Of a stretch of 32,901 nucleotides of DNA, positions 22,737-29,246 are shown in pieces (within the stretch, counting starts at the first letter, position 1; the number at the start of each line of letters is the position of its first letter). The notes below the pieces were generated by a model that was not told where the DNA came from, ran no database searches, and saw only the letters and a list, made by a program, of their open reading frames with translations. The translations under genes were made by a program, and so were the position numbers. The DNA is taken from contig CAMMBV010000041.1 in assembly GCA_946494335.1 (NCBI GenBank), positions 1 to 32,901 on the forward strand, given 5' to 3'. The DNA is from an uncultured Ruminococcus sp. Lineage in GTDB: Bacteria > Bacillota > Clostridia > Lachnospirales > Lachnospiraceae.

Positions 22737-24107
22737 TCATACCTCCTGTGCTGCCGTACATAAAACCGCGCAGCCATATTTTTCCAGCTCAATGGTCACA
22801 GGACCATCATCGCCGCTGTATATTTTTCCTGAAACCTCATCCAGGTACTTTTTCCCTCCAACAGGCAGCGAAACCGTAACAGATGCCGGATTTTCATCAT
22901 TGTTGACTGCCGCCACAACCGCCTGATCACCATGAATACGAGCAAAAACATACTGCCGGTTGGTGAGCAGCAGCTCTTTATATTCCCCGTATACACACGC
23001 GGAGTATTTGCTGTGGATCTGTCCCAGCTTTTTGATCCAGTCCATCAGATCCGGATGGGGGTTATCCGCCAGGGCCTCTTTTAAATCCACCTGGGGGCGC
23101 ATTCCGTCATCATTGGGACCTTCCTTCCTGCCCTCGATGCCCCATTCCGATCCATAATAAACAGAAGGAATCCCCGGAAGCAGATACAGCAGGGTATATA
23201 CAGAAAAACTGTGTTCCCATATATTCAGCTTGCTGGCCAGCCGGTCCACATCATGATTATCCACGAAGGAATACAGCCTCATGCCCTTATAAATTCCTCC
23301 GCCTGCATCAAACTGACGGCGGATGGTGTGGGCGATCTCAAAATAATTGTGATCATTATGGCCGGAATAAAGCCCTTTGTGCAGTTCATAATTGGTAACG
23401 CTGTGAAGCATCTTTTCTCCGTCCTGAATGTATCGGGAATAATCCCCGTGAATTACCTCGCCCATCAGCCAGAAATCTTCTTTCCACTCTCTCGTCCTGC
23501 GCCGCATTTCCTCCATGAAATAAAAGTCCAGGCAGTCCGCACAGTCCAGACGTATTCCGTCTATATCAAACTCGGTGATCCAGAAATGAATCACGTCCAG
23601 TAGATACTCTCTCACCTGTTCGTTTTGGAGATTTAAATTGACCAGTTCAAAGCAGCCTCTCCATGCCTCATAAGAAAAGCCATCATTATAAGGATTGTTT
23701 CCCCCGAACCACAGTCCTTTATACCAGCTGCAATAGGGAGAATTTTCTCTGTTTTTCTGTATATCCTGGAATGCAAAAAATTCCCGGCCCGTGTGGTTGA
23801 ACACACCATCTACCACCACTTTAATACCCCGGTCATGCGCCTTTTTCACAAACAGCTTAAAATCTTCGTTATCGCCCAAACGCCGGTCCGTTCTTTTATA
23901 ATCCTTCGTATCATATCCATGGGTCGAGGATTCAAACAAAGGTCCGATATAAACGGCCGTAAGTCCCATATCCTTCATGTGATCCAGCCAGGGATATAAT
24001 TTTTCAAAACGGTGTACCGTCTCATCCTCCTGATTTACTTTGGGCGCACCCGTCATCCCCAGCGGATACATGTGATAAAACACTGCTTCTTCATACCATT
24101 TTCCCAT
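22737..24107 (-). CDS. Alpha-amylase family glycosyl hydrolase (GH13), cytoplasmic
   Basis: A 456-residue GH13 enzyme without signal peptide, so it should act on intracellular alpha-glucans or maltodextrins. The four conserved regions are visible: DGVFNH (100-105), GIRLDCADC with nucleophile Asp188, acid Glu217 in LMGEV, and FVDNHDVDR with His285-Asp286. A short C-terminal beta domain ends at 456. The FGGNNPYNDGFSYEAW segment and early HMYPLG are like the cytoplasmic maltodextrin-active amylases or neopullulanases; the exact linkage specificity cannot be read. AAGGGG precedes the ATG. It lies between the TetR gene (17-bp gap) and glgB (4-bp gap), so debranching/hydrolysis and branching of glycogen are coexpressed. 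Confidence 0.92.
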   Translation of the reverse strand: MGKWYEEAVFYHMYPLGMTGAPKVNQEDETVHRFEKLYPWLDHMKDMGLTAVYIGPLFESSTHGYDTKDYKRTDRRLGDNEDFKLFVKKAHDRGIKVVVDGVFNHTGREFFAFQDIQKNRENSPYCSWYKGLWFGGNNPYNDGFSYEAWRGCFELVNLNLQNEQVREYLLDVIHFWITEFDIDGIRLDCADCLDFYFMEEMRRRTREWKEDFWLMGEVIHGDYSRYIQDGEKMLHSVTNYELHKGLYSGHNDHNYFEIAHTIRRQFDAGGGIYKGMRLYSFVDNHDVDRLASKLNIWEHSFSVYTLLYLLPGIPSVYYGSEWGIEGRKEGPNDDGMRPQVDLKEALADNPHPDLMDWIKKLGQIHSKYSACVYGEYKELLLTNRQYVFARIHGDQAVVAAVNNDENPASVTVSLPVGGKKYLDEVSGKIYSGDDGPVTIELEKYGCAVLCTAAQEV

Positions 24108-24124
24108 ACAATACTTCCCCTTTT

Positions 24125-24706
24125 CTATGAATATATTCCATACATAAACTGATGAACGATCCCATAAATCTGCTCATCTGAAATCTCCACTGTCTCATCC
24201 TCCGGGCCGTCCCGAAGACACATCATCAGATAATGATCCAGCCCTCCGATAAAGCCCACGGCGAACTGCCTCTGTCTACCATGCATATTTCCCAGTTCAT
24301 AAGCTGAATCCTGAAATACCTGAACAATCCGGTTATAATACTTTTCTATCAGAGGATAAACCGTCTGGAAGCCCTCGCTCTCCCTCCCCGAATAAAACAG
24401 TGACAGCATCAGAAGATAGCATTTCCGATACTGAGCCGCATATGCAAAATAGGCTTTCGCAATCTGAAACAGCCGTTCCGGAACTCTCCCCTTAAAAGAA
24501 ACTGCGCTGCCAAGCATCTCATCAAGTTTACTGTAATAAGTATTCAGCACCTGCTCCAGCAGACCTTTTTTACTTCCAAAATAGTAATACAGCGTCGGCT
24601 TTGTAATCCCCGCTGCATCTGCAATCTCCTGGACTCCCACGCCGTCATACCCTCTGGCATAGAATAAATCCAGGGCACACTTCAAAATTGTCTCTCTGTT
24701 ATCCAT
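24125..24706 (-). CDS. TetR-family transcriptional regulator
   Basis: The 193-residue repressor (start ATG 24706, AAGGAG six bases ahead; upstream in-frame codons to 24847 run through promoter and terminator DNA and are not coding) has the TetR helix-turn-helix: ILKCALDLFYARGYDGVGV, then QEIADAAGITKPTLYYYFGSK, residues about 5-50. The rest is a helical ligand-binding domain. A palindromic TATACC-N4-GGTATA operator overlaps its own promoter, so it almost certainly autoregulates and, since amylase, glgB and amidase follow within 17 bp, controls them too. The ligand is unknown; a sugar or glucan-derived signal is an inference from the neighbours only. Confidence 0.93.
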   Translation of the reverse strand: MDNRETILKCALDLFYARGYDGVGVQEIADAAGITKPTLYYYFGSKKGLLEQVLNTYYSKLDEMLGSAVSFKGRVPERLFQIAKAYFAYAAQYRKCYLLMLSLFYSGRESEGFQTVYPLIEKYYNRIVQVFQDSAYELGNMHGRQRQFAVGFIGGLDHYLMMCLRDGPEDETVEISDEQIYGIVHQFMYGIYS

Positions 24707-24724
24707 TTTCCGCTCCTTTTCCCT

Positions 24725-24753
24725 ATTATACCAATCGGTATAGGAGCTGTCAA
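24725..24753 (-). promoter_or_regulatory. Consensus promoter of the tetR-amylase-glgB operon
   Basis: Minus-strand -35 TTGACA (24748-24753) and -10 TATAAT (24725-24730), both perfect, with a 17-bp spacer. The -35 box abuts the terminator stem of the gene upstream. The dyad at 24727-24742 overlaps the -10 box and spacer. Confidence 0.85.
24727..24742. promoter_or_regulatory. TetR-type operator
   Basis: TATACC (24727-24732) and GGTATA (24737-24742) form a perfect 6-bp inverted repeat around AATC, a spacing and motif frequent for TetR/AcrR operators. It occupies the -10 box and spacer of the consensus promoter, so binding would block RNA polymerase. Confidence 0.75.
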
Positions 24754-24782
24754 TAAAATCCCCCGTACCTGCCGGGGGATTT
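24752..24782 (-). terminator. 10-bp perfect hairpin after the four-helix membrane protein gene
   Basis: AAATCCCCCG (24756-24765) and CGGGGGATTT (24773-24782) form a perfect 10-bp stem with a 7-nt loop. On the minus strand it is followed by a short TATTG tail that already overlaps the -35 box of the tetR promoter, so termination may be incomplete. Confidence 0.65.
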
Positions 24783-24794
24783 GAAGCCAGCCTT

Positions 24795-25232
24795 TTAACG
24801 GACCGCATCCTTATTCTGTTTTGCGCCAATGGTATAAATAATCGCAAGCACCAAAGATATCACCTGCCCGACGATAGAAGACGTATTATCACCGTCTCCT
24901 GTCACACCCAAAATCAGTGCGATGGCGCAAAATACGATCATAATAATTCCAAGGACAAAATTAACACCACATTTTTCCGGTTTATTGCTGTTTTTCACTC
25001 CCAGGATACCCATAACCAGGCTGTACACAGCAGACACGATTACCACAACTCCCACTATGCCCGCAACGATTCCGATGGCAGCTCCATAACCGCTCATGCT
25101 ATCATCCGCAGCTACCGCAAAGGCTCCTCCTGCCAATGCCACCAGCCCTCCTAAAATAGAAATGGCTGCACTGATGATGTATAAAATTCCAGTTACTTTT
25201 AGTTTCAATCTTCCAGGTGCATTGTTTTCCAT
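24795..25232 (-). CDS. Four-helix membrane protein of unknown function
   Basis: Not recognised as a characterised family. The 145-residue protein (ATG 25232 chosen because GGGAGG lies seven bases ahead; the longer in-frame form to 25265 would swallow this site) has hydrophobic helices at about 12-42, 52-77, 91-111 and 117-136. The helices are rich in Gly, Ala, Ile and Val. A short polar loop NSNKPEKCG separates helices two and three, and a basic tail ends the protein. Small four-helix proteins of this type are common in Clostridia and often annotated only as membrane proteins. It has its own promoter and terminator, so it is probably monocistronic. Confidence 0.75.
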   Translation of the reverse strand: MENNAPGRLKLKVTGILYIISAAISILGGLVALAGGAFAVAADDSMSGYGAAIGIVAGIVGVVVIVSAVYSLVMGILGVKNSNKPEKCGVNFVLGIIMIVFCAIALILGVTGDGDNTSSIVGQVISLVLAIIYTIGAKQNKDAVR

Positions 25233-25294
25233 AAAAAATCCTCCCTCTTTTTTTGCAGGAATCACAATATTTGACTCCGCATATTATCAAAGTA

Positions 25295-25323
25295 ATTATG
25301 CAGGATAGGCTATATTTTGTCAA
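25295..25323 (-). promoter_or_regulatory. Promoter of the four-helix membrane protein gene
   Basis: Minus-strand -35 TTGACA (25318-25323, perfect) and -10 CATAAT (25295-25300), 17-bp spacer, about 60 bases before the ATG. Confidence 0.7.
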
Positions 25324-25374
25324 GAAAAGAGGTGGAAAATCTTATCTTTATTATAGTACATATGTTACGATATG

Positions 25375-25383
25375 TGATATACT
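25375..25383 (+). promoter_or_regulatory. Extended -10 promoter of the Uma2-like gene
   Basis: TGATATACT (25375-25383) is the same extended -10 sequence as that at 4820-4828; no good -35 box is visible. It lies 51 bases before the ATG, which is preceded by AAAGGATG. Confidence 0.4.
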
Positions 25384-25434
25384 TAGCCCATATATGAAAA
25401 CCTGTGAACCTCATTTTAGAAAGGATGTGTTGCC

Positions 25435-25980
25435 ATGCCATCACCACAGCAGAACACCCTGTATACTATTGACGATATCTATGCCCTGCCGGAAGGACAG
25501 CGGGCAGAACTGATTGATGGCCGGATGTATATGATGGCGCCGCCGACACGGGCACATCAGCAGATACTTTTATCCCTCAGCCGCAGGATTGCCGATTACA
25601 TCGATAAAAAGGGCGGAGACTGTGAGGTCGATATCGCCCCATTCGCCGTCTTTCTGAATGCGGATAATAAAAACTATGTCGAGCCGGATATCAGTGTTAT
25701 ATGCTCACCCGAAAAGCTTACAGACAAGGGATGCAATGGTTCCCCCGACTGGATTATTGAGATTGTCTCGCCAGGCAGCAGGCGCACAGACTACTTTACC
25801 AAATTATTTAAATACCGTACCGCCGGAGTGAGAGAATACTGGATTGTAGATCCAGACAAAAACAGAATTCTTGTTTACAACTTTGAATCCGAGGATACGG
25901 GAGACTATACTTTTTCCGATTCCGTAAAAGCAGGAATATATGCAGATCTTGAGATTGATTTTAATACCATAAAACTTTAA
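25435..25980 (+). CDS. Uma2-family (DUF820) PD-(D/E)XK nuclease-like protein
   Basis: The 181-residue protein has the Uma2 layout: TIDDIYALPEGQRAELIDG at the N terminus (Glu25), YVEPDISVIC with the predicted metal-binding Asp85, then WIIEIVSPGS with Glu109, and the closing YRTAGVREYWIVDPD block. These correspond to the restriction-endonuclease-like fold, but no cleavage activity has been firmly assigned to the family, which expands in cyanobacteria and occurs sporadically in Firmicutes, sometimes in mobile DNA. It stands alone between a membrane protein gene and rubrerythrin, with its own extended -10 promoter. No methylase, transposase or partner toxin/antitoxin gene adjoins it. Confidence 0.88.
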   Translation: MPSPQQNTLYTIDDIYALPEGQRAELIDGRMYMMAPPTRAHQQILLSLSRRIADYIDKKGGDCEVDIAPFAVFLNADNKNYVEPDISVICSPEKLTDKGCNGSPDWIIEIVSPGSRRTDYFTKLFKYRTAGVREYWIVDPDKNRILVYNFESEDTGDYTFSDSVKAGIYADLEIDFNTIKL

Positions 25981-26000
25981 ACTGCTGCCGCTTCAGACTC

Positions 26001-26040
26001 AAAAAAAGTGCCGGTTCCGAAAAACCGGCACTTGGTAATT
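26001..26040. terminator. Bidirectional terminator between the Uma2-like gene and rubrerythrin
   Basis: AAGTGCCGGTT (26006-26016) and AACCGGCACTT (26023-26033) form a perfect 11-bp stem with a 6-nt loop. On the minus strand five further U residues follow the stem; on the plus strand GGTAATTTTTAA follows. It should end both convergent transcripts, most strongly the rubrerythrin one. Confidence 0.88.
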
Positions 26041-26045
26041 TTTAA

Positions 26046-26588
26046 TTATCCGAAATATCTCTTTAACAGACCTTCGAAAGCTTTTCCGTGACGAGCCTCG
26101 TCTCTTGCCATCTCATGAACGGTATCATGGATTGCATCCAGGTTAGCAGCTTTCGCACGTTTTGCCAGATCAAATTTCCCAGCTGTTGCTCCGTTTTCTG
26201 CCTCTACTCTCATTTCCAGGTTTTTCTTGGTGCTGTCTGTTACAACTTCGCCCAGAAGCTCTGCAAATTTAGCAGCATGCTCTGCTTCTTCATAAGCTGC
26301 TTTCTCCCAGTACAGACCGATTTCCGGATATCCTTCTCTGTGAGCAACTCTTGCCATTGCCAGATACATACCAACCTCTGAGCATTCACCGTTGAAGTTT
26401 GCTCTCAGGTCTTCGATGATATCTTCGCTGACACCCTGAGCCACACCTACTACATGTTCTGCAGCCCAGCTGCGTTCTGCTGACTGCTCTACAAATTTAT
26501 CTGCCGGAACACCACACTGCGGACATTTTTCCGGTGCTGCATCTCCTTCATAAACATAACCACATACGCTACAAACGAATTTTTTCAT
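26046..26588 (-). CDS. Reverse rubrerythrin (NADH peroxidase component)
   Basis: Reduces hydrogen peroxide (and oxygen in clostridial homologues) at a diiron site, fed through a rubredoxin centre. The 180-residue protein has the rubredoxin domain first ([11 protein letters not shown] and CPQCG, Cys6, 9, 22, 25) and the four-helix diiron domain second, with Glu ligands in [21 protein letters not shown] and MARDEARHG. This N-terminal position of rubredoxin is the reversed order known from Clostridium acetobutylicum peroxide-induced proteins. Of two ATGs (26594, 26588) the second has AGGAG nine bases ahead and is preferred; the first is three bases from it. A PerR-type box follows its -10 box, and perR is the upstream neighbour. 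Confidence 0.94.
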   Translation of the reverse strand: MKKFVCSVCGYVYEGDAAPEKCPQCGVPADKFVEQSAERSWAAEHVVGVAQGVSEDIIEDLRANFNGECSEVGMYLAMARVAHREGYPEIGLYWEKAAYEEAEHAAKFAELLGEVVTDSTKKNLEMRVEAENGATAGKFDLAKRAKAANLDAIHDTVHEMARDEARHGKAFEGLLKRYFG

Positions 26589-26620
26589 TGCCATGTTCTC
26601 CTTTTCTTTTTATTTTTAAT

Positions 26621-26639
26621 AATAGTAATTATTACTATT
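26621..26639. promoter_or_regulatory. PerR-type box at the rubrerythrin promoter
   Basis: AATAGTAATTATTACTATT is a perfect 9-1-9 palindrome. Its inner 15 bases, TAGTAATTATTACTA, match the PerR consensus TTATAATnATTATAA at 5 of 7 positions per half. It lies just downstream of the -10 box, over the expected start of transcription, a repressing position. Confidence 0.75.
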
Positions 26640-26641
26640 TT

Positions 26642-26670
26642 AATTTACCATACATTTTTTTTTCTGTCAA
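26642..26670 (-). promoter_or_regulatory. Promoter of rubrerythrin
   Basis: Minus-strand -35 TTGACA (26665-26670, perfect) and -10 TAAATT (26642-26647) with a 17-bp spacer containing a run of nine A residues. The PerR-type box begins three bases past the -10 box. Confidence 0.65.
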
Positions 26671-26677
26671 GGACTAT

Positions 26678-27076
26678 TTAAGCACTTTTCGTATTTTTTG
26701 CACAATCTTTACACAGCCCGTAGAAATTAGTCACATACCGTTCAATCACACCGTCAAAGTTCTCAGAAGCCACATCCTTGATGTAATCAATATTGTCCAT
26801 CTCCAGATCTGATACACTGTGACACTGACGGCATATAAAATGATGATGAGGCTTTACATTGCTGTCAAATCGGTCAGCCCCGTTCTCCACAGTAATTCTG
26901 CAGATTTCTCCGATATTTTCCAGAAGAGTCAGATTCCGGTAAATCGTACCCAGGCTGACATTGGGATAAATAATCCTGATATTGTCATAAATGGTATCTG
27001 CCGTAGGATGATCTTGCCGTGACATCAGAAAGTCCTTTATGGATTCCCGCTGACGGCTGTATTTCAGAGTTGCCAT
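26678..27076 (-). CDS. perR: Peroxide-sensing Fur-family repressor PerR
   Basis: The 132-residue repressor has the Fur winged helix (1-75, TADTIYDNIR and SLGTIYRNLTLLENIG) and a C-terminal dimerisation domain. Every regulatory ligand of Bacillus subtilis PerR is present with a constant offset of 14: His23, Asp71, His77, His79 and Asp90 (Bacillus 37, 85, 91, 93, 104). The four zinc cysteines also match: Cys82, Cys85, Cys122, Cys125 (96, 99, 136, 139). Asp71 where Fur and Zur usually have Glu supports PerR rather than an iron or zinc regulator. The N terminus is 14 residues shorter than in Bacillus. GGAGGAG precedes the ATG. A Fur/PerR box next to its own -10 box implies autorepression, and the adjacent rubrerythrin is the obvious target. 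Confidence 0.93.
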   Translation of the reverse strand: MATLKYSRQRESIKDFLMSRQDHPTADTIYDNIRIIYPNVSLGTIYRNLTLLENIGEICRITVENGADRFDSNVKPHHHFICRQCHSVSDLEMDNIDYIKDVASENFDGVIERYVTNFYGLCKDCAKNTKSA

Positions 27077-27095
27077 ATTCTCCTCCTTTCAATAA

Positions 27096-27110
27096 TAATA
27101 ATCGTTATCA
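27096..27110. promoter_or_regulatory. Fur/PerR box at the perR promoter
   Basis: On the minus strand TGATAACGATTATTA fits the 7-1-7 Fur-superfamily consensus TGATAATnATTATCA at 12 of 14 positions and the PerR version at 11 of 14. It lies two bases downstream of the -10 box, which indicates autorepression. Confidence 0.65.
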
Positions 27111-27112
27111 TT

Positions 27113-27141
27113 ATAATACACAATATTTTCCCTTTCGTCAA
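27113..27141 (-). promoter_or_regulatory. Promoter of perR
   Basis: Minus-strand -35 TTGACG (27136-27141) and -10 TATTAT (27113-27118), 17-bp spacer, about 30 bases before the start of the perR coding region. Confidence 0.65.
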
Positions 27142-27251
27142 CTGTAATATTCTGGAAATCAAAAATAATCAAAAATAATTGAAATAGCTGGAAGCACAGA
27201 GCATAAATTGTTACAATATACTGGTAAATATATTATTAAGGAAGGCTTCAT

Positions 27252-28886
27252 ATGAAAAAGAACACAAGAAATGTACTGATCGGCGTCATCATCGTACTGA
27301 TTCTTGCACTGCTTGCTGTCGTTCTGCTGCTATTTTCCCGGATCAAAAGTACAAAGGATTACAACGAGCAGCTGTCACTGGGCGACAAGTATCTGCAGGA
27401 AATGAATTACGAGGACGCTGCCATCGCTTTTCAAAATGCGATCCAGATCAACGAAAAGAAGGAAACCGGACACATCCGCCTGGCCGATGTCTATATGGCG
27501 ACGGAAGATTATGATCAGGCGGCCGACGTACTGCTGACCGGTTACGACGCCACCGGGGAAAGCGATCTGATCCGTGACAGGATCATTGCGGTCTATCCGC
27601 AGGTTTCCGATGAATACAAAGAAAAGATCGAAGAAAAGATCGGCCGGGAGGACCTGAAATCTGTCAGTCAGGAGGATACACAGCCTGATGCCGCACCTGC
27701 TCCGGAGGAAGAACCGGAAAATGCAGTCACCGGCAGTGTGGTAACATACGATGATAAAATTTTCTACTGGAAATACAACGCCCAAAGCTATGAAACCTCA
27801 GGGGCGCTGGCCTACTTCGGCTCCGGCTGGCTCGCTCCCAACCAGCTGATCTGTCGAAGCGCGGACGGCACAGAACAGGTACTGCTGGAATCCAGTATTC
27901 CGCCGGAGGAACATGTGCAAGACTGCGGCACCCTGGGTATCAGCGGCGGCAAGCTGTTTTTTGATATGCCGGATCCAAACAGCACGGATGTTTCTTATAC
28001 CAGTGTTTTCTCTTATTCCCTGGACAGCGGAGAGATTATTAATTACGGAGGCGGTCACTTAAAGGCAGTGACCGATGACGGACGGGCGATCGGTTATACA
28101 CACTCGTCATATTCCCTTTCATCCATCTTCGTCACCAACGAGGACGGCACGCTCACAACACTGGCATCCGATGCAGTACAGTATCTGGATTACCGCAACA
28201 AGACGGTTTATTTCGAGCCGCAGGAGTCCTATGAATCGGCCACGGAAACAGCCAGGGCAACACTGGCCTGCGTATCCCTGGAAGATCAGCAGGTACGTAA
28301 TCTTTATACTGTAACCGCCGATTTTCCGGTCAACAATAATACCTGTGTCATTTCCCAGATGGCCTACCGGGACGATCAGATTTACTTCGCCTACGGTTCC
28401 TACGGCGGCACAGCTTTGCTGTATCAGGGAGGAAAAGTGGCCTGTGTGGGAGCGGACGGTTCCAACGGCCATATCGCATCCGGTTCGGAAATTTTTTACG
28501 AACCCTGTTTCCAGATTGCCGAAGACGGATCCGCCGTGGTGGATGATCCTGATTTTGCCTATACCAGCAACACCATGCAAACCTACTATACTATAGATGG
28601 AAACATTTATTTCTACAACCGGGAAGCAGGAGGACAGCCGGAACTTCTCGTTTCTCCAGCCGATTACGCCTCCTTTGCCAGCGGTCTGTGCGGTGTGTTT
28701 GACAGCACCGGCATCGGCCTGGAAGAAGCCGCCCTGATCGACGGTAAAGTATACTACCTGTTGAACGCATGTACGGAAGATCCTTCTTCCTCCATCGGCT
28801 GGCGCACCGGATACAGCCGTCAGGCCAGCGCTTTGTTTGAAAAAGATCTGGAAACGGGCACAGTGACGGAGATTTACCGGTATTAA
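27252..28886 (+). CDS. Membrane-anchored TPR protein with repetitive beta-rich C-terminal domain
   Basis: Function not known. The 544-residue protein begins with a short basic tail and one transmembrane helix (about 8-30), with no lipobox or cleavage site, so it should be anchored with the bulk outside the cell. Residues about 38-110 hold two or three TPR-like helical pairs (QLSLGDKYLQEMNYEDAAIAF and ADVYMATEDYDQAADVLL regions). An acidic Pro/Glu linker (about 135-160) leads to a long beta-rich part with recurring aromatic strands (KIFYWKYN, NKTVYFEPQ, GNIYFYNRE, GKVYYLL). These are reminiscent of the propeller-like DUF5050 and similar surface domains, though the exact family is uncertain. 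AAGGAAGG precedes the ATG. It lies alone between perR and the metG leader. Confidence 0.75.
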   Translation: MKKNTRNVLIGVIIVLILALLAVVLLLFSRIKSTKDYNEQLSLGDKYLQEMNYEDAAIAFQNAIQINEKKETGHIRLADVYMATEDYDQAADVLLTGYDATGESDLIRDRIIAVYPQVSDEYKEKIEEKIGREDLKSVSQEDTQPDAAPAPEEEPENAVTGSVVTYDDKIFYWKYNAQSYETSGALAYFGSGWLAPNQLICRSADGTEQVLLESSIPPEEHVQDCGTLGISGGKLFFDMPDPNSTDVSYTSVFSYSLDSGEIINYGGGHLKAVTDDGRAIGYTHSSYSLSSIFVTNEDGTLTTLASDAVQYLDYRNKTVYFEPQESYESATETARATLACVSLEDQQVRNLYTVTADFPVNNNTCVISQMAYRDDQIYFAYGSYGGTALLYQGGKVACVGADGSNGHIASGSEIFYEPCFQIAEDGSAVVDDPDFAYTSNTMQTYYTIDGNIYFYNREAGGQPELLVSPADYASFASGLCGVFDSTGIGLEEAALIDGKVYYLLNACTEDPSSSIGWRTGYSRQASALFEKDLETGTVTEIYRY

Positions 28887-28895
28887 ATTTTAGCC

Positions 28896-28924
28896 TTTAC
28901 AATCCGGCCTCCTTATGGTAACCT
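28896..28924 (+). promoter_or_regulatory. Promoter of the metG T-box leader
   Basis: -35 TTTACA (28896-28901) and -10 TAACCT (28919-28924) with 17-bp spacing. TGG ahead of the -10 box makes it an extended element. Transcription would start near 28931, just before the first T-box stem. Confidence 0.5.
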
Positions 28925-28930
28925 GAGAGT

Positions 28931-29219
28931 AATCAGGAAAAACACCGTGACGAAGAGAGTACTTCCGACGTCTTTTTTACAGAGAATTCCCGTATGCTGA
29001 GAGGGATAATCAGATCCGGAAGGAAGATGGCTTCTGAGAGGCGCACCGACCCGTGTATATTCGGTACACGATAGGCTGCGACAGGATTCGCCTGTTATAG
29101 CGAGCGGGTATGATTCGTACCCAGTGAGGTCTTCTGCCGTGAGGCATAAGATGAACAGAAGTGGTAACACGGGCAATTACGGCTCGTCTTCTCAAAATTG
29201 AGAAGACGGGTCTTTTTTT
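28931..29219 (+). promoter_or_regulatory. T-box riboswitch, methionine-specific, with terminator
   Basis: A T-box leader that senses uncharged tRNA-Met. Stem I is formed by GAAG...CTTCC pairing with GGAAG...CTTC. Its internal specifier loop has AGTA on the 5' side and GAAGATGG on the 3' side, putting AUG at 29027-29029 as specifier codon. The T-box sequence AGAAGTGGTAACACGGG (29157-29173) contains TGGT, whose last U can pair with the tRNA-Met discriminator A. The intrinsic terminator has arms at 29181-29193 and 29200-29212 (nine strict pairs plus a four-pair extension with two wobbles) and TTTTTTT at 29213-29219, just upstream of metG. The roughly 360-bp gap before metG is filled by this element. 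Confidence 0.93.
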
Positions 29220-29246
29220 CTATGATGGAAAAGGAGGTACATTGAA

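Noticed and set aside
28994-28996. ATG in CGTATGCTG as the T-box specifier codon
   Set aside because: It lies in the apical part of stem I. The ATG at 29027-29029 is opposite the AGTA side of the internal loop, where the specifier belongs.
28913-29195. Minus-strand open frames across the metG leader
   Set aside because: The region is fully explained by the T-box structure and the frames have no coding signals.
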